Below, one piece after another: positions 24,153 through 31,751 of a stretch of DNA of 33,502 nt. The stretch's first letter is position 1, and every line of letters begins with the position of its first letter. Origin of the DNA: Bacteroidales bacterium (GTDB taxonomy: Bacteria > Bacteroidota > Bacteroidia > Bacteroidales > F082). The notes below the pieces were generated by a model, which was given only the letters and a program-made list of their open reading frames with translations, searched no databases and had not been told where the DNA came from. The stretch is taken from NCBI GenBank assembly GCA_017616735.1, contig JAFZXP010000055.1, forward strand, positions 1 to 33,502, in the 5' to 3' direction. The translations under genes were made by a program, and so were the position numbers.

Positions 24153-24186
24153 AACAAAGACCCATAGTCAACCTACGGGTCTTGTT
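24153..24186 (-). terminator. Strong hairpin between DUF2795 gene and que leader
   Basis: Inverted repeat with 11 paired bases around the loop GTTGA (24168-24172): AAGACCCGTAG with CTATGGGTCTT (one G-T pair), plus three further outer pairs after one bulged base. On the minus strand it starts 4 bases after the DUF2795 stop codon, and its 3' arm ends UCUUUGUU, so it is a likely terminator for that gene. It works almost equally well when read on the plus strand, where TTGTTTAATT follows. It may also shield the riboswitch from read-through. Confidence 0.65.
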
Positions 24187-24189
24187 TAA

Positions 24190-24411
24190 TTAATATTCGT
24201 CTTCGTGGAAGAAGAAGTCATCCTTTGTAGGATAATCAGGCCAAAGGTCTTCGATACGCTCGTAAACATCGCCCTCATCCTCTATCTCCTGCAAATTCTC
24301 AATCACCTCCTGCGGTGCGCCAGTTCTCATAGCCCACTCAAGAAGCTCGTCTCTTGTTGCCGGCCATGGAGCATCCTCCATTTTCGACGCTAATTCTAAT
24401 GTCCAATACAT
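24190..24411 (-). CDS. DUF2795-like small acidic protein
   Basis: 73 aa, very acidic. Begins MYWTLELASKMEDAPWPATRDELLEWAMRTGAP and ends in an acid and aromatic tail (FFFHEDEY). The first two thirds fit DUF2795, a short conserved family of unknown function common in Bacteroidota. It has its own promoter element at 24438-24445 and is followed by a strong hairpin. Confidence 0.75.
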   Translation of the reverse strand: MYWTLELASKMEDAPWPATRDELLEWAMRTGAPQEVIENLQEIEDEGDVYERIEDLWPDYPTKDDFFFHEDEY

Positions 24412-24437
24412 AGTATTTCCTTTTTTATTTTGGGGTG

Positions 24438-24445
24438 CAAAAATA
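24438..24445 (-). promoter_or_regulatory. Promoter -7 element for DUF2795 gene
   Basis: TATTTTTG on the minus strand, 27 bases before the start at 24411. Confidence 0.5.
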
Positions 24446-24487
24446 CTATAATTTTTATTTATGTCAAGAATTTTTTATAAAAAAATT

Positions 24488-24570
24488 AGTCTTTAGTTTT
24501 TAGTCGTTAGTCTTTAGTTATAAATACTCATAATCTAATTCTAAAGTCTAAAGACTAATGACTAAAGACT
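24488..24570. repeat. Inverted repeat made of AGTCTTTAG units
   Basis: TAGTCGTTAGTCTTTAG (24501-24517) pairs with CTAAAGACTAATGACTA (24548-24564) with one mismatch, and AGTCTT/AAGACT pairs outside it. Each arm is itself built of repeated TTAGTCTTTAG or CTAAAGACTAA units. It lies between the adenosyltransferase stop and the DUF2795 promoter, so it may end the adenosyltransferase transcript. A+T-rich, with no U-tract longer than usual. Confidence 0.65.
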
Positions 24571-25100
24571 TATTTCGGCTGCCACTTATTATCACCCTCT
24601 GCAAACACTCTCGACATTACAAAAAACATGTCAGACAAGCGATTTAAATATCTCATTATCAATGGGTTGACTTCATACTGACGGCTCATGCGCACAACGG
24701 CCCTTTCGGCCCTTCGGCACACCGTGCGGCACACATGGCACTTCGATGCCAGCAGGTTGCCGCCAGGGATGATGAGGCTGTTCAAAGGCTGCAAAGTTTC
24801 GTTCATCTCGTCAATGAATTTCTCAATGCCTTCAACGTCGGTTTCTTCCATCTGCGGAAGCTGTTTATGGAGCTCGCTGGCCTGGTCGGTGGCAAGCAGA
24901 CATTCAGCCACCAGCAAACGTTCCTGGATACGCTTAAACACATCGTTATATTTATCAGTCGAATCCATCAGCACGGCTATGAATGCGCTCAGCTCATCCA
25001 AAGTGCCGTAAGCTTCCAAACGCAGGTCGTCCTTGCCCACTCGTGTACCATTGACCAGTGAGGTGGTACCTTTGTCGCCGGTTTTTGTGTAAACTTTCAT
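24570..25100 (-). CDS. PduO-type cob(I)alamin adenosyltransferase
   Basis: Transfers the adenosyl group of ATP to cob(I)alamin to make coenzyme B12. ATP-binding N-terminus MKVYTKTGDKGTTSLVNGTRV, then DDLRLEAYGTLDELSA, and the conserved helix VCRRAERAVV with the catalytic Arg/Glu region (CRTVCRRAE). 176 aa from the start at 25100, the family-typical N-terminus; an open frame extends 22 codons upstream but overlaps the preceding gene. The start overlaps the stop of the decayed methyltransferase gene by 4 bases (ATGA). No cobalamin riboswitch is seen upstream. Confidence 0.92.
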   Translation of the reverse strand: MKVYTKTGDKGTTSLVNGTRVGKDDLRLEAYGTLDELSAFIAVLMDSTDKYNDVFKRIQERLLVAECLLATDQASELHKQLPQMEETDVEGIEKFIDEMNETLQPLNSLIIPGGNLLASKCHVCRTVCRRAERAVVRMSRQYEVNPLIMRYLNRLSDMFFVMSRVFAEGDNKWQPK

Positions 25101-25528
25101 ACCTTTAATGTATAATGTTCTTTTTTTATCCTGTCCATCACAAACGCCAAGCCGTAATGCCAACAATCTATGCTCAGCCTAACCTTCTCATCACTTATCA
25201 GCTTTTCCCAATCAGCCTCGTTCTGTTTGTTGCGATGAATGCCTTTGACAATCATTACAGTGTCGTTATCTTTGAAAATCAATGGATTGGCGTTAACGAA
25301 AGACTTCAAATTCTTGTCAAGTGCATCGTAAAAACCGTCATCAGTTTTAGGAGATTTTTTCACCAGAGGTGAAAGCTCTCGCTTCGGTCGGGTCTCCGCT
25401 CCGCTTCGCTTCGGTCGAAATGACGTGGAGGGTTCCAGCACCTTTTCATAAAGGTCGTAAACCATAGGCGAATGCAGATGATACTTGCCCTGAGCCTTCC
25501 TGCGATATTTCAAATAACTGATAACCAT
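25097..25528 (-). pseudogene. Internally deleted SAM methyltransferase-like gene with repeat insertion
   Basis: 143-aa open frame. Residues 1-32 (YLKYRRKAQGKYHLHSPMVYDLYEKV) match the N-terminus, and residues about 82-143 (VMIVKGIHRN, then EKVRLSIDCWHYGLAFV) the C-terminus, of a Bacteroidota class I methyltransferase-like family that I remember as about 240-260 aa. The Rossmann SAM-binding core between them is missing and the middle is instead FRPKRSGAETRPKRELSPL, translated from a palindromic repeat (25375-25425). It is still open, so a short protein may be made, but methyltransferase activity is not expected. It overlaps the adenosyltransferase start by 4 bases. Confidence 0.65.
25375..25425. 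repeat. Bacteroidota palindromic repeat fragment inside the decayed gene
   Basis: Contains CGCTTCGGTCG twice and ends CTTCGGTCGAAATGAC, which also forms the right arm of the 56-bp palindrome at 32002-32057. In the reverse direction it begins GTCATTTCGACCGAAGCG, a motif I recognise as a common REP-like element in Bacteroidota intergenic regions. Here it lies inside an open frame. Confidence 0.65.
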
Positions 25529-25539
25529 CGATTTAAAAC

Positions 25540-25567
25540 GTAGAGACGCGCCGTGGCACGTCTCTAC
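25540..25567. repeat. 28-bp palindrome GTAGAGACG...CGTCTCTAC
   Basis: Perfect 9-bp arms GTAGAGACG and CGTCTCTAC around CGCCGTGGCA, which can form an inner GCC/GGC stem. This resembles a dispersed REP-type hairpin known in Bacteroidota and cyanobacteria. It lies 38 bases after the stop of the T9SS cargo gene on the minus strand and may act as its terminator or stabilise its 3' end. Confidence 0.75.
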
Positions 25568-25605
25568 ATATTCTATTGAAACGGATTACCATCCGCCTCT
25601 AAAAA

Positions 25606-27243
25606 TTATCTTTTAACGAACTTCACGACAGCGCCGTTCATTCTCACGAAGTAAACACCGCTTTCGAGTTCTGCCACGTTGATGGTGTTTTCACCTTCAA
25701 CTGCGTTGACTGTCATAACCATACGGCCAGTCATGTCCATGATCTGGAGCTCGCATGCGCTTGCAGCCACCACATTGATGCTGCTGTTGGCCGGGTTCGG
25801 GTAGAGGTTGAATGAAACAGCTTCGTTTTCTGAAACCACATCCCAACCTGTGCCGTAAACTTCAACGTCGGTGATTTCCCATGTTGAAGCTGCTGTTGCG
25901 CTGCTTGTATAGACAAATGCGAAATAAATATGATCGCCATAGATGTCTTCCATTTCCATCTCACCTGATTCAGCCCATTCGAATTCGCCTGGTGACCAGT
26001 TGAAGAACTCTGTGACGTCGTCCCATGCGAACTCATTAGGATCGCTCATTCCGTCATAATCTCTTGAGATCTTGACTGCGAGCATGTCGCCTTCGTATCT
26101 GTAAGCGTTTCTGAAGCTGATGGTCAATGTCTCATATTTACCGTTGGCGAAGAGGTCTGGTGAAATCAGCCAGTCTTCGTTGACATTGGCTGCGCCGCTT
26201 GCATAGCCGCTCATCTTTGCGAATGTTGTACCGCTATATGAACTTGCATACCAATCCTGATCACCTGTGACGTTATAAGCTGTGAACGGTGCCAGATCTG
26301 TAGCGAAGTTAGCGCTAACAATACCGTAAATATCAGCAATAGTTACAGAATATGCTGGATAAGTGCCACCATTTTTGTAATTGATATCCTCACCGCTGTT
26401 GGTGTATGGGAAAATTGCAAAAGTCCATGTTGAGTTGCCAAGAAGCTGGGTGAATGTGTATTCGGTTGTTCCGAACATTACGTTGTATGCCACATGACCG
26501 TCGTTTGCGTTGAGGTCGTTTACAATTGGTGTTCCGTCTACAGGAAGTGTGATTGAACCTGTTGAGCCAATGATAACATAACCTCTTGGAAGCTGTGCGC
26601 CAGCGCTTGAGTTCCATGTGAGTGTCACATTGGTTTTGTCAGCTGTACCGTTGAAAGCTGTAGGATATTCGCTCGGTTCAGGATAGATAACCGGTGCGCC
26701 GCCAGCCTTGAAGATGTAAACCAAACCGACCACTGTCGATGATGATTTGTAGCAACCGAACAATGTGCTTGTCACGTTGTAACGCATGATGTTCTGCTCG
26801 GCACCGCCGTTTGATGTAGGAACAAAACCCTCACCGTCCATTGAAAGAGTCCACTGACCTTGGTTGTCGAGAGTGCTCTGTGTCTTGAGGTAGTTGCCGC
26901 CGCCAGGAGCGTAAAGGTAACCGTTGTTCAGCTCATCGAAGAATGTCCAAGCGCCTGTTGAACCGCCGACTGTAAGCTCAAACGGCTCGGTCTGGCTTGA
27001 TGCCGATGTAGCCACTTCAGTTGTGATGCTACCGCCGTCAGCATTGATTTCGATAGCGTGACGGTTGTTGGTTTTCTGATATGACATCACGAAAGCCTGT
27101 CCTTCGTCATTGTAACCAACCAGGAGAACCTTATCACCTGCGCTGAGTTCGTTTTGAGATGTAATCATTGTATAGGTTGTAGCCTGAGCCCAAGCGCCTA
27201 CACTGATTAATGCTGCTGCTAAGAATAGTAAAACTTTCTTCAT
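25606..27243 (-). CDS. T9SS-exported cleaved-adhesin/choice-of-anchor J-type protein
   Basis: 545 aa. Signal peptide 1-19 (SVGAWAQ). Residues about 20-180 form a beta-rich domain of unknown family (TTYTMITSQNELSAGDKVLL). Residues about 190-300 look like an Ig/fibronectin-type domain (NVTLTWNSSAGAQLPRGYVI). About 310-470 resembles the choice-of-anchor J / cleaved adhesin domain (NEDWLISPDLFANGKYETLTISF, YGDHIYFAFVYTSS). The last 70 residues are a T9SS type A sorting domain (FNLYPNPANSSINV, MDMTGRMVM, ESGVYFVRM). Likely a surface-attached adhesin or binding protein. Two TTAACAACAT copies lie in the leader; no TAnnTTTG is seen in the 37-base gap to the nifU gene. Confidence 0.88.
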   Translation of the reverse strand: MKKVLLFLAAALISVGAWAQATTYTMITSQNELSAGDKVLLVGYNDEGQAFVMSYQKTNNRHAIEINADGGSITTEVATSASSQTEPFELTVGGSTGAWTFFDELNNGYLYAPGGGNYLKTQSTLDNQGQWTLSMDGEGFVPTSNGGAEQNIMRYNVTSTLFGCYKSSSTVVGLVYIFKAGGAPVIYPEPSEYPTAFNGTADKTNVTLTWNSSAGAQLPRGYVIIGSTGSITLPVDGTPIVNDLNANDGHVAYNVMFGTTEYTFTQLLGNSTWTFAIFPYTNSGEDINYKNGGTYPAYSVTIADIYGIVSANFATDLAPFTAYNVTGDQDWYASSYSGTTFAKMSGYASGAANVNEDWLISPDLFANGKYETLTISFRNAYRYEGDMLAVKISRDYDGMSDPNEFAWDDVTEFFNWSPGEFEWAESGEMEMEDIYGDHIYFAFVYTSSATAASTWEITDVEVYGTGWDVVSENEAVSFNLYPNPANSSINVVAASACELQIMDMTGRMVMTVNAVEGENTINVAELESGVYFVRMNGAVVKFVKR

Positions 27244-27280
27244 GTTGTTAATTTTTTGATGTTGTTAATATATTAGAATT

Positions 27281-27517
27281 CTAGATTTTCTCCACCGATT
27301 TTATTTCCGGAATGACACTCTTCATAGTGCTCTCTATTCCGTTTTTCAACGTCTGCGAGCTATGCGGACAGTTGGCGCAGTGGCCTGTTAGCTCAACCCA
27401 CACCGTCATGTCGTCGTCGAGGCGCACAAACTTCACGCCGCCGCCGTCAGCCTTCAGATAAGGCTCAATCTGCGTCAGAATGTTCTTAACTTTCTTAATT
27501 ATAGCTTCTTTATCCAT
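27281..27517 (-). CDS. NifU C-terminal-domain iron-sulfur scaffold protein
   Basis: 78 aa consisting only of the NifU-like C-terminal (Nfu) domain, with the cluster-binding pair Cys47 and Cys50 in GHCANCPHSSQTLK. Such small Nfu proteins carry and deliver iron-sulfur clusters. It begins 2 bases after the Mrp gene, so the pair forms an iron-sulfur assembly operon; the two proteins probably cooperate, which is inference from position. Confidence 0.92.
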   Translation of the reverse strand: MDKEAIIKKVKNILTQIEPYLKADGGGVKFVRLDDDMTVWVELTGHCANCPHSSQTLKNGIESTMKSVIPEIKSVEKI

Positions 27518-27519
27518 GA

Positions 27520-28545
27520 TTATATCAATTCAATAACTTTGCGTGCCACTTTTTCGAATGCGGCTGTCACCGGGCCGAAATTGCCGAAGGTGTAAGGTGT
27601 ACCCTTGTCGCCTGCGCTTGCAATATTCTCATCCATCGGGATGGCGCCCAGGAACGGAATGCCGAGCTCTTCGGCGAACTCTTTGCCGTGACCCTGACCG
27701 AAGATGTAATATTTCTTGTCAGGCATATCGGTTGGAGTGAAATAAGCCATATTCTCGACCAAACCCAAAATCGGGATGCTAACGCCTTTGTGTTTGAACA
27801 TATTGGCTGCGCGACGCACATCGGCAAATGCTACCTTCTGAGGTGTTGTCACAATGACAGAGCCGCTGACTTTGAAGTTCTGTGCCAGGCAGAGCTGGAT
27901 GTCGCCTGTTCCAGGAGGCATGTCGACCACCAAAAAGTCGATTTCGCCCCAGTCGGTCTCGGTCATGAGCTGTGTCAGAGCGCTGGTAGCCATAGGTCCA
28001 CGCCAAATCAAAGGCTGGCTCGGATCGACCATCATGCCTATACTCATCAGCTTGATGCCGTATTTCTGCAGTGGCACCATATATGTCTTGCCGTCTTTGT
28101 CGTAGCACTCGGGCTGTGCGCCTTCAGTTCCGAACATAATCGGCACCGACGGGCCGTAAATGTCAGCGTCAAGCATACCAACACGGAAACCCTGTGTAGC
28201 CAAAGCAACCGCAAGGTTAACAGCCACAGTCGACTTACCCACGCCGCCTTTGCCTGAGGCAACTGCTATGATATGTTTCACCTTCGAGAGCATTGTGACA
28301 GGTGCTGTAGGGATGATATCCACATTGATGTCGCCATACTCATCGTTCAAAAACTTCTTGGCTGACTCGAATAAAAACTTGTTTTTCTCGTCGTCGACAT
28401 CGTCGAGCACTATTTTGAAACGCACAAGGTTTTCTCCAACCTCGACGTCTTTAACCATCTCAGCATCGACAATATTACTTCCCTTGGGGAAATAAACAAC
28501 CTCTTTTAAAATCTCTAAAACTCTCTGTTTGGATGGAATCATCAC
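27520..28545 (-). CDS. Mrp/ApbC-family iron-sulfur carrier ATPase
   Basis: 341 aa. Residues 1-82 are an MIP18/DUF59-type domain; then the deviant Walker A SGKGGVGKST (97-106), MLDADIYGPSVP, and VVDMPPGTGD. ATP-dependent carrier of iron-sulfur clusters in the cytoplasm. The CxxC pair normally following the NM-Y/F segment is absent: the protein reads NMAYFTPTDMPDKKYY there, without cysteines. The adjacent NifU-like protein has such a pair and may supply it. Promoter element at 28573-28580. Confidence 0.93.
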   Translation of the reverse strand: MMIPSKQRVLEILKEVVYFPKGSNIVDAEMVKDVEVGENLVRFKIVLDDVDDEKNKFLFESAKKFLNDEYGDINVDIIPTAPVTMLSKVKHIIAVASGKGGVGKSTVAVNLAVALATQGFRVGMLDADIYGPSVPIMFGTEGAQPECYDKDGKTYMVPLQKYGIKLMSIGMMVDPSQPLIWRGPMATSALTQLMTETDWGEIDFLVVDMPPGTGDIQLCLAQNFKVSGSVIVTTPQKVAFADVRRAANMFKHKGVSIPILGLVENMAYFTPTDMPDKKYYIFGQGHGKEFAEELGIPFLGAIPMDENIASAGDKGTPYTFGNFGPVTAAFEKVARKVIELI

Positions 28546-28572
28546 TTAATCTCCTAATTATTTTTCAGACTA

Positions 28573-28580
28573 CAAAAGTA
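28573..28580 (-). promoter_or_regulatory. Promoter -7 element for mrp-nifU operon
   Basis: TACTTTTG on the minus strand, 28 bases before the start at 28545, matching TAnnTTTG. Confidence 0.55.
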
Positions 28581-28617
28581 GTAATTATTTCAATACGACA
28601 ACTATTTCATGCGGTTT

Positions 28618-29394
28618 TCACAGAAGAAATCTCTCGGTCTCCCTCATGAATCCCGTCGGGTCATCAACGTGAATCCAGTGCCCCGACTCCTCAAGCGTCA
28701 CCATTTCGTAATTGGGGAAATGCTCTTTTATAACCGGAATATCCTTCTCTTTGATATAATCCGACTGACCTCCTCTGATGAAAAGCGTGGGGCCGTTGTA
28801 CACGCCTTTGTTTTCAAATCCACGGCCTATTTCGGCAATATTTCTGTTAATCGCCTTCAGATATGGCTTCCATTGGAACCCACGCTCGTGGCTGTACGAC
28901 AGATTTTTCATCAAAAACAGCAGCAGGCGCTTTTCGTAATTCTGTTTCGCTAGCTCCTCCTCCACTTCGGAACGTCGTGTCACCTTCTTCAGGTCGATGG
29001 CGCCCATTGCCGCGATAAATCCGACATGTTCCATTGGGGTTTCAAACCGCATCGGACTGATGTCGAGCACTTCCAAACGCTCCACCAGACGGGGATTCTC
29101 GAATGCGAGCATCATTGCTATCTTGCCGCCCATGCTGTGGCCTATCACATAACAATTTTTAATGTTCTCCACGTCCAGCACCCGTTTGATGTCCTTAGCC
29201 ATAACCTTGTAGTTGAAAGCCTCCATCTTGGGCGACAACCCGTGGTTGCGCATATCAGGCACTATCACATAAAAACCCAGCTCGGCAAAGCGTTTGCCAA
29301 AGTAATCCCAGTTGTCGGAAAGCCCAAGCAGGCCATGCAAAACAACTATAGGCTTGTTTTTCGGATCACCGTATTTTCTATAAAACAGCAACAT
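28618..29394 (-). CDS. Alpha/beta hydrolase (YbfF/esterase type)
   Basis: 258-aa cytoplasmic esterase-like hydrolase. Oxyanion segment LHGLLGLSDNW (19-29), DMRNHGLS (47-54), nucleophile elbow GHSMGG with Ser87, acid Asp212 (GGQSDYI) and His239 (SGHWIHVDDP): the catalytic triad is complete. The pattern is that of the YbfF/abhydrolase group acting on small acyl esters or thioesters; substrate unknown. Its start overlaps the SIMPL gene stop by 1 base (TAATG), so the pair is co-transcribed. Confidence 0.92.
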   Translation of the reverse strand: MLLFYRKYGDPKNKPIVVLHGLLGLSDNWDYFGKRFAELGFYVIVPDMRNHGLSPKMEAFNYKVMAKDIKRVLDVENIKNCYVIGHSMGGKIAMMLAFENPRLVERLEVLDISPMRFETPMEHVGFIAAMGAIDLKKVTRRSEVEEELAKQNYEKRLLLFLMKNLSYSHERGFQWKPYLKAINRNIAEIGRGFENKGVYNGPTLFIRGGQSDYIKEKDIPVIKEHFPNYEMVTLEESGHWIHVDDPTGFMRETERFLL

Positions 29395-30092
29395 TAGTCT
29401 TCAAGGAAATAAGTTACGTTTGTCACCACTCTGACGTGCTTGACATTAGGAGTGTATTCGTCAACATTTTCAATTGTGAACAAGCCCTGGTTGGCGGTTT
29501 TAATCTTGCCGAGTTTGCTCTCCGAGTCTTTTGCGAACTTCTCGGCGGCAGCGCGGGCGTTCTTGGTAGCCTCCTCAATCATCTGCGGCTTGATGCTGTT
29601 GAGTTCGGTGTACTCGTAATTGGTGTAGTTGCCGTACTCGCTCGAGTTGATAGCCACACCTTTCGCAATCAGCTCACCCTGACGCGGGATAAGCTCCATC
29701 ACAAGTTTGACTTTGTTTGATGTCACAACGATGTTGGTGGTGACGTTGTAACGCTGTTTCCAACTGTTGTCGTAATAATTGGTGGCGCGGTCAACCACAC
29801 TTGGTGCTGTCACGGCAATTTCCTCGTCGGTCAAACCATTGTCTTTCAAGAATTTAACAACAACGTCGGCACTTTTGCTTACCTGAGCATATACTGCGCT
29901 GAGGTCGTTACCCGCTTCCTTGACGGCAATAGGCCAAGTCACTTTGTTGGCTTCGACATCCATCTCGGCCAAGCCTCTTACGTTGACCGTTCTCACGTCG
30001 CGGTTCACTCTTCCCAATCCTATTTTCAAACATAATCCCATGAAAATCAGTCCGATCATCAAAAGGAAAGCTTCTATTTTCAAGTTTTTCAT
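29394..30092 (-). CDS. SIMPL-domain (DUF541) envelope protein
   Basis: 232 aa from the start MKNLKIEAFLLMIG. One N-terminal membrane anchor (about residues 6-24, LLMIGLIFMGLCLKIGLG), then the SIMPL fold (RTVNVRGLAEMDVEANKVTW, VSKSADVVVKFLKDNGL, RAAAEKFAKDSESKLG). Predicted periplasmic and anchored. The longer frame starting at 30134 would begin upstream of the promoter at 30124-30131 and is rejected. SIMPL proteins of the E. coli YggE type are linked to oxidative stress, but the role here is unknown. Confidence 0.88.
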   Translation of the reverse strand: MKNLKIEAFLLMIGLIFMGLCLKIGLGRVNRDVRTVNVRGLAEMDVEANKVTWPIAVKEAGNDLSAVYAQVSKSADVVVKFLKDNGLTDEEIAVTAPSVVDRATNYYDNSWKQRYNVTTNIVVTSNKVKLVMELIPRQGELIAKGVAINSSEYGNYTNYEYTELNSIKPQMIEEATKNARAAAEKFAKDSESKLGKIKTANQGLFTIENVDEYTPNVKHVRVVTNVTYFLED

Positions 30093-30123
30093 ATTAAATA
30101 ATTTATTATCCTTTTTATAAACG

Positions 30124-30131
30124 CAAAAATA
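30124..30131 (-). promoter_or_regulatory. Promoter -7 element that fixes the SIMPL gene start
   Basis: TATTTTTG on the minus strand, 32 bases before the ATG at 30092, lying inside the longer open frame. Confidence 0.5.
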
Positions 30132-30176
30132 CAAATTTTATATCACAAAATGAATTATTCACATTAAAAAAAAATG

Positions 30177-30184
30177 TAATTTTG
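30177..30184 (+). promoter_or_regulatory. Promoter -7 element for rbfA, very short leader
   Basis: TAATTTTG ends at 30184 and the rbfA ATG is at 30193, so the transcript leader can be only a few bases. Confidence 0.5.
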
Positions 30185-30192
30185 CAATCACT

Positions 30193-30534
30193 ATGGAAAC
30201 AAAAAGACAACAGAAGATTTCAAAGCTGATTCAGAAGGAACTCGGCGAAATATTCCAAAGGGAAATCAAGACCCAAGGAAACATAATGATTACGGTGACT
30301 AAGGTCAACGTAACCAGCGACATGTCGTATGCCCGCGTATACCTCAGCGTGTTCGGCCCCGACCACGAGGCAAAAGGGGCTGTGGTGAAGGAAGTCAACG
30401 CCATGACAAAAAACATACGCCGCATGCTAGGCGACCGCATCAAGTTGCAGGTCAGGGTGATTCCGGAACTTCAGTTCTTTGAGGACGACTCGCTCGACTA
30501 CATAGAAAACATCGACAATCTGCTCAAATCGTGA
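30193..30534 (+). CDS. rbfA: Ribosome-binding factor A
   Basis: 113-aa KH-fold factor that assists 16S rRNA 5' end maturation and 30S assembly. Typical features: N-terminal RQQKISKLIQKELGEIFQRE, then ITVTKVNVTSDMSYARVYLSVFG, and the C-terminal VRVIPELQFFEDDSLDYIENID. Length is normal. The last four bases overlap the GTG start of the permease gene. Confidence 0.96.
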   Translation: METKRQQKISKLIQKELGEIFQREIKTQGNIMITVTKVNVTSDMSYARVYLSVFGPDHEAKGAVVKEVNAMTKNIRRMLGDRIKLQVRVIPELQFFEDDSLDYIENIDNLLKS

Positions 30535-31751
30535 GGCTGCCGTTATTCATAGCGCAACGTTATCTGCTGGCCAAGAAGAGCCACAACCTCATCAACATCG
30601 TCACATGGATCTCGATAGTGAGCGTGGCGGTGGCTGCGTTTGCCATGATTTTCGTGCTATCGGTTTTCAACGGCTTCAACGTGGTCATCAGCGAATCAAT
30701 CCACAAAATGTCGCCCGATTTGCAGATTACTTCAGTCAATGGTAAAACATTGAATATCAACGAATTTCCTTTCGACAAAATAAAAGACATCAAGAATGTG
30801 GAATTGGTGTTGCCCACCATCACCGAGGACGTGCTGTTCCGCAACCACGACCGCCAGCAGATAGGCCAGGTGAAAGGCGTCCCTGATGAATACTATCAGG
30901 TGGAGAGAATCAAAAGCTCAATCATCAACGGCGACCGAGTGTTCGAAACCGACGCCGATGTGGCGACAGCCGTGGCTGGCGCCGGCATGGCTTACTACTT
31001 GGGCATCAACGCCAACAAGCCGTTCACCATGGTTCAGGTGTATGTGCCGCGTCGCGGCAACGCATCGTCATTTAATCTGGAAAACGGCTTCAACACAGGC
31101 CATCTGTTTGTAATGAAGGTGTTCTCCACCCAGCAAGATATAGATGAAACAACGGTTTTAGCGCCTTTTGGTTGGCTGGCCGAACTGGTCGGATACGAAG
31201 GGTTGGCTTCGGATGTCGAAGTGTTCATCAACCAGACGGCCAACGTCAACAAAATCAAACGGCAAATCAAACAAATACTCGGTCCCGGCTTCAACGTCGA
31301 CGACCAATACGAGCAGCAGTCAACCTTGTACAAAATGATGAAATCCGAAAAGTTGGCTGTTTACCTGATACTGGTGTTTATTTTGGTGATGGCTACATTC
31401 AACGTGATAGCCTCGCTGTCGATGCTGATAATCGAAAAGCGTAAAGATACCGGAATTTTGCGCTCGATGGGCGGCGACAACTCGTTGATTCGCAGCATAT
31501 TCCTCAACGAAGGAACGATAATTTGTGTTGTCGGAGGCATCATCGGCTTGATTCTGGGCATCATCGCGGTGCTGCTGCAGCAATATGTCGGCATCATCCG
31601 CCTCGGCGACGGCACTGGCAATTACATCGTTGAGTATTATCCTGTTGCGCTGCAATTACAGGATGTTTTAATCGTTTTAGCCACGATAACGATTATCGGT
31701 GGCATCGCGGCGTATACCACGGTGAGGATTTCGATGAGAATGAAACCGTAA
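30531..31751 (+). CDS. LolC/LolE-type ABC transporter permease (FtsX family)
   Basis: 406 aa with the topology of lipoprotein-releasing permeases: one N-terminal span (about 20-45, IVTWISIVSVAVAAFAMIFVLSVFNGF), a periplasmic domain of about 220 residues, then three C-terminal spans with the FtsX motif (LSMLIIEKRKDTGILRSMGG). It starts PLFIAQRYLLAKKSHNLIN, typical of LolC/E proteins. Predicted to extract lipoproteins from the inner membrane with a LolD ATPase that is not in the window. The GTG start overlaps rbfA by 4 bases. Its 3' end overlaps a small minus-strand gene by 75 bases. Confidence 0.93.
   Translation: MRLPLFIAQRYLLAKKSHNLINIVTWISIVSVAVAAFAMIFVLSVFNGFNVVISESIHKMSPDLQITSVNGKTLNINEFPFDKIKDIKNVELVLPTITEDVLFRNHDRQQIGQVKGVPDEYYQVERIKSSIINGDRVFETDADVATAVAGAGMAYYLGINANKPFTMVQVYVPRRGNASSFNLENGFNTGHLFVMKVFSTQQDIDETTVLAPFGWLAELVGYEGLASDVEVFINQTANVNKIKRQIKQILGPGFNVDDQYEQQSTLYKMMKSEKLAVYLILVFILVMATFNVIASLSMLIIEKRKDTGILRSMGGDNSLIRSIFLNEGTIICVVGGIIGLILGIIAVLLQQYVGIIRLGDGTGNYIVEYYPVALQLQDVLIVLATITIIGGIAAYTTVRISMRMKP

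Noticed and set aside
24153-24186. Hairpin before queC considered as a second riboswitch or a preQ1 tandem aptamer
   Set aside because: It is a simple long stem with a 5-base loop and no A-rich pseudoknot tail, so terminator or spacer hairpin is the simpler reading.
25101-25166. Upstream extension of the adenosyltransferase
   Set aside because: The extension overlaps the preceding gene and lacks homology; MKVYTKTGDKG is the normal N-terminus.
30093-30134. Upstream start for the SIMPL gene adding 14 residues
   Set aside because: The promoter element at 30124-30131 lies within it, and the signal-anchor begins properly at MKNLKIE.
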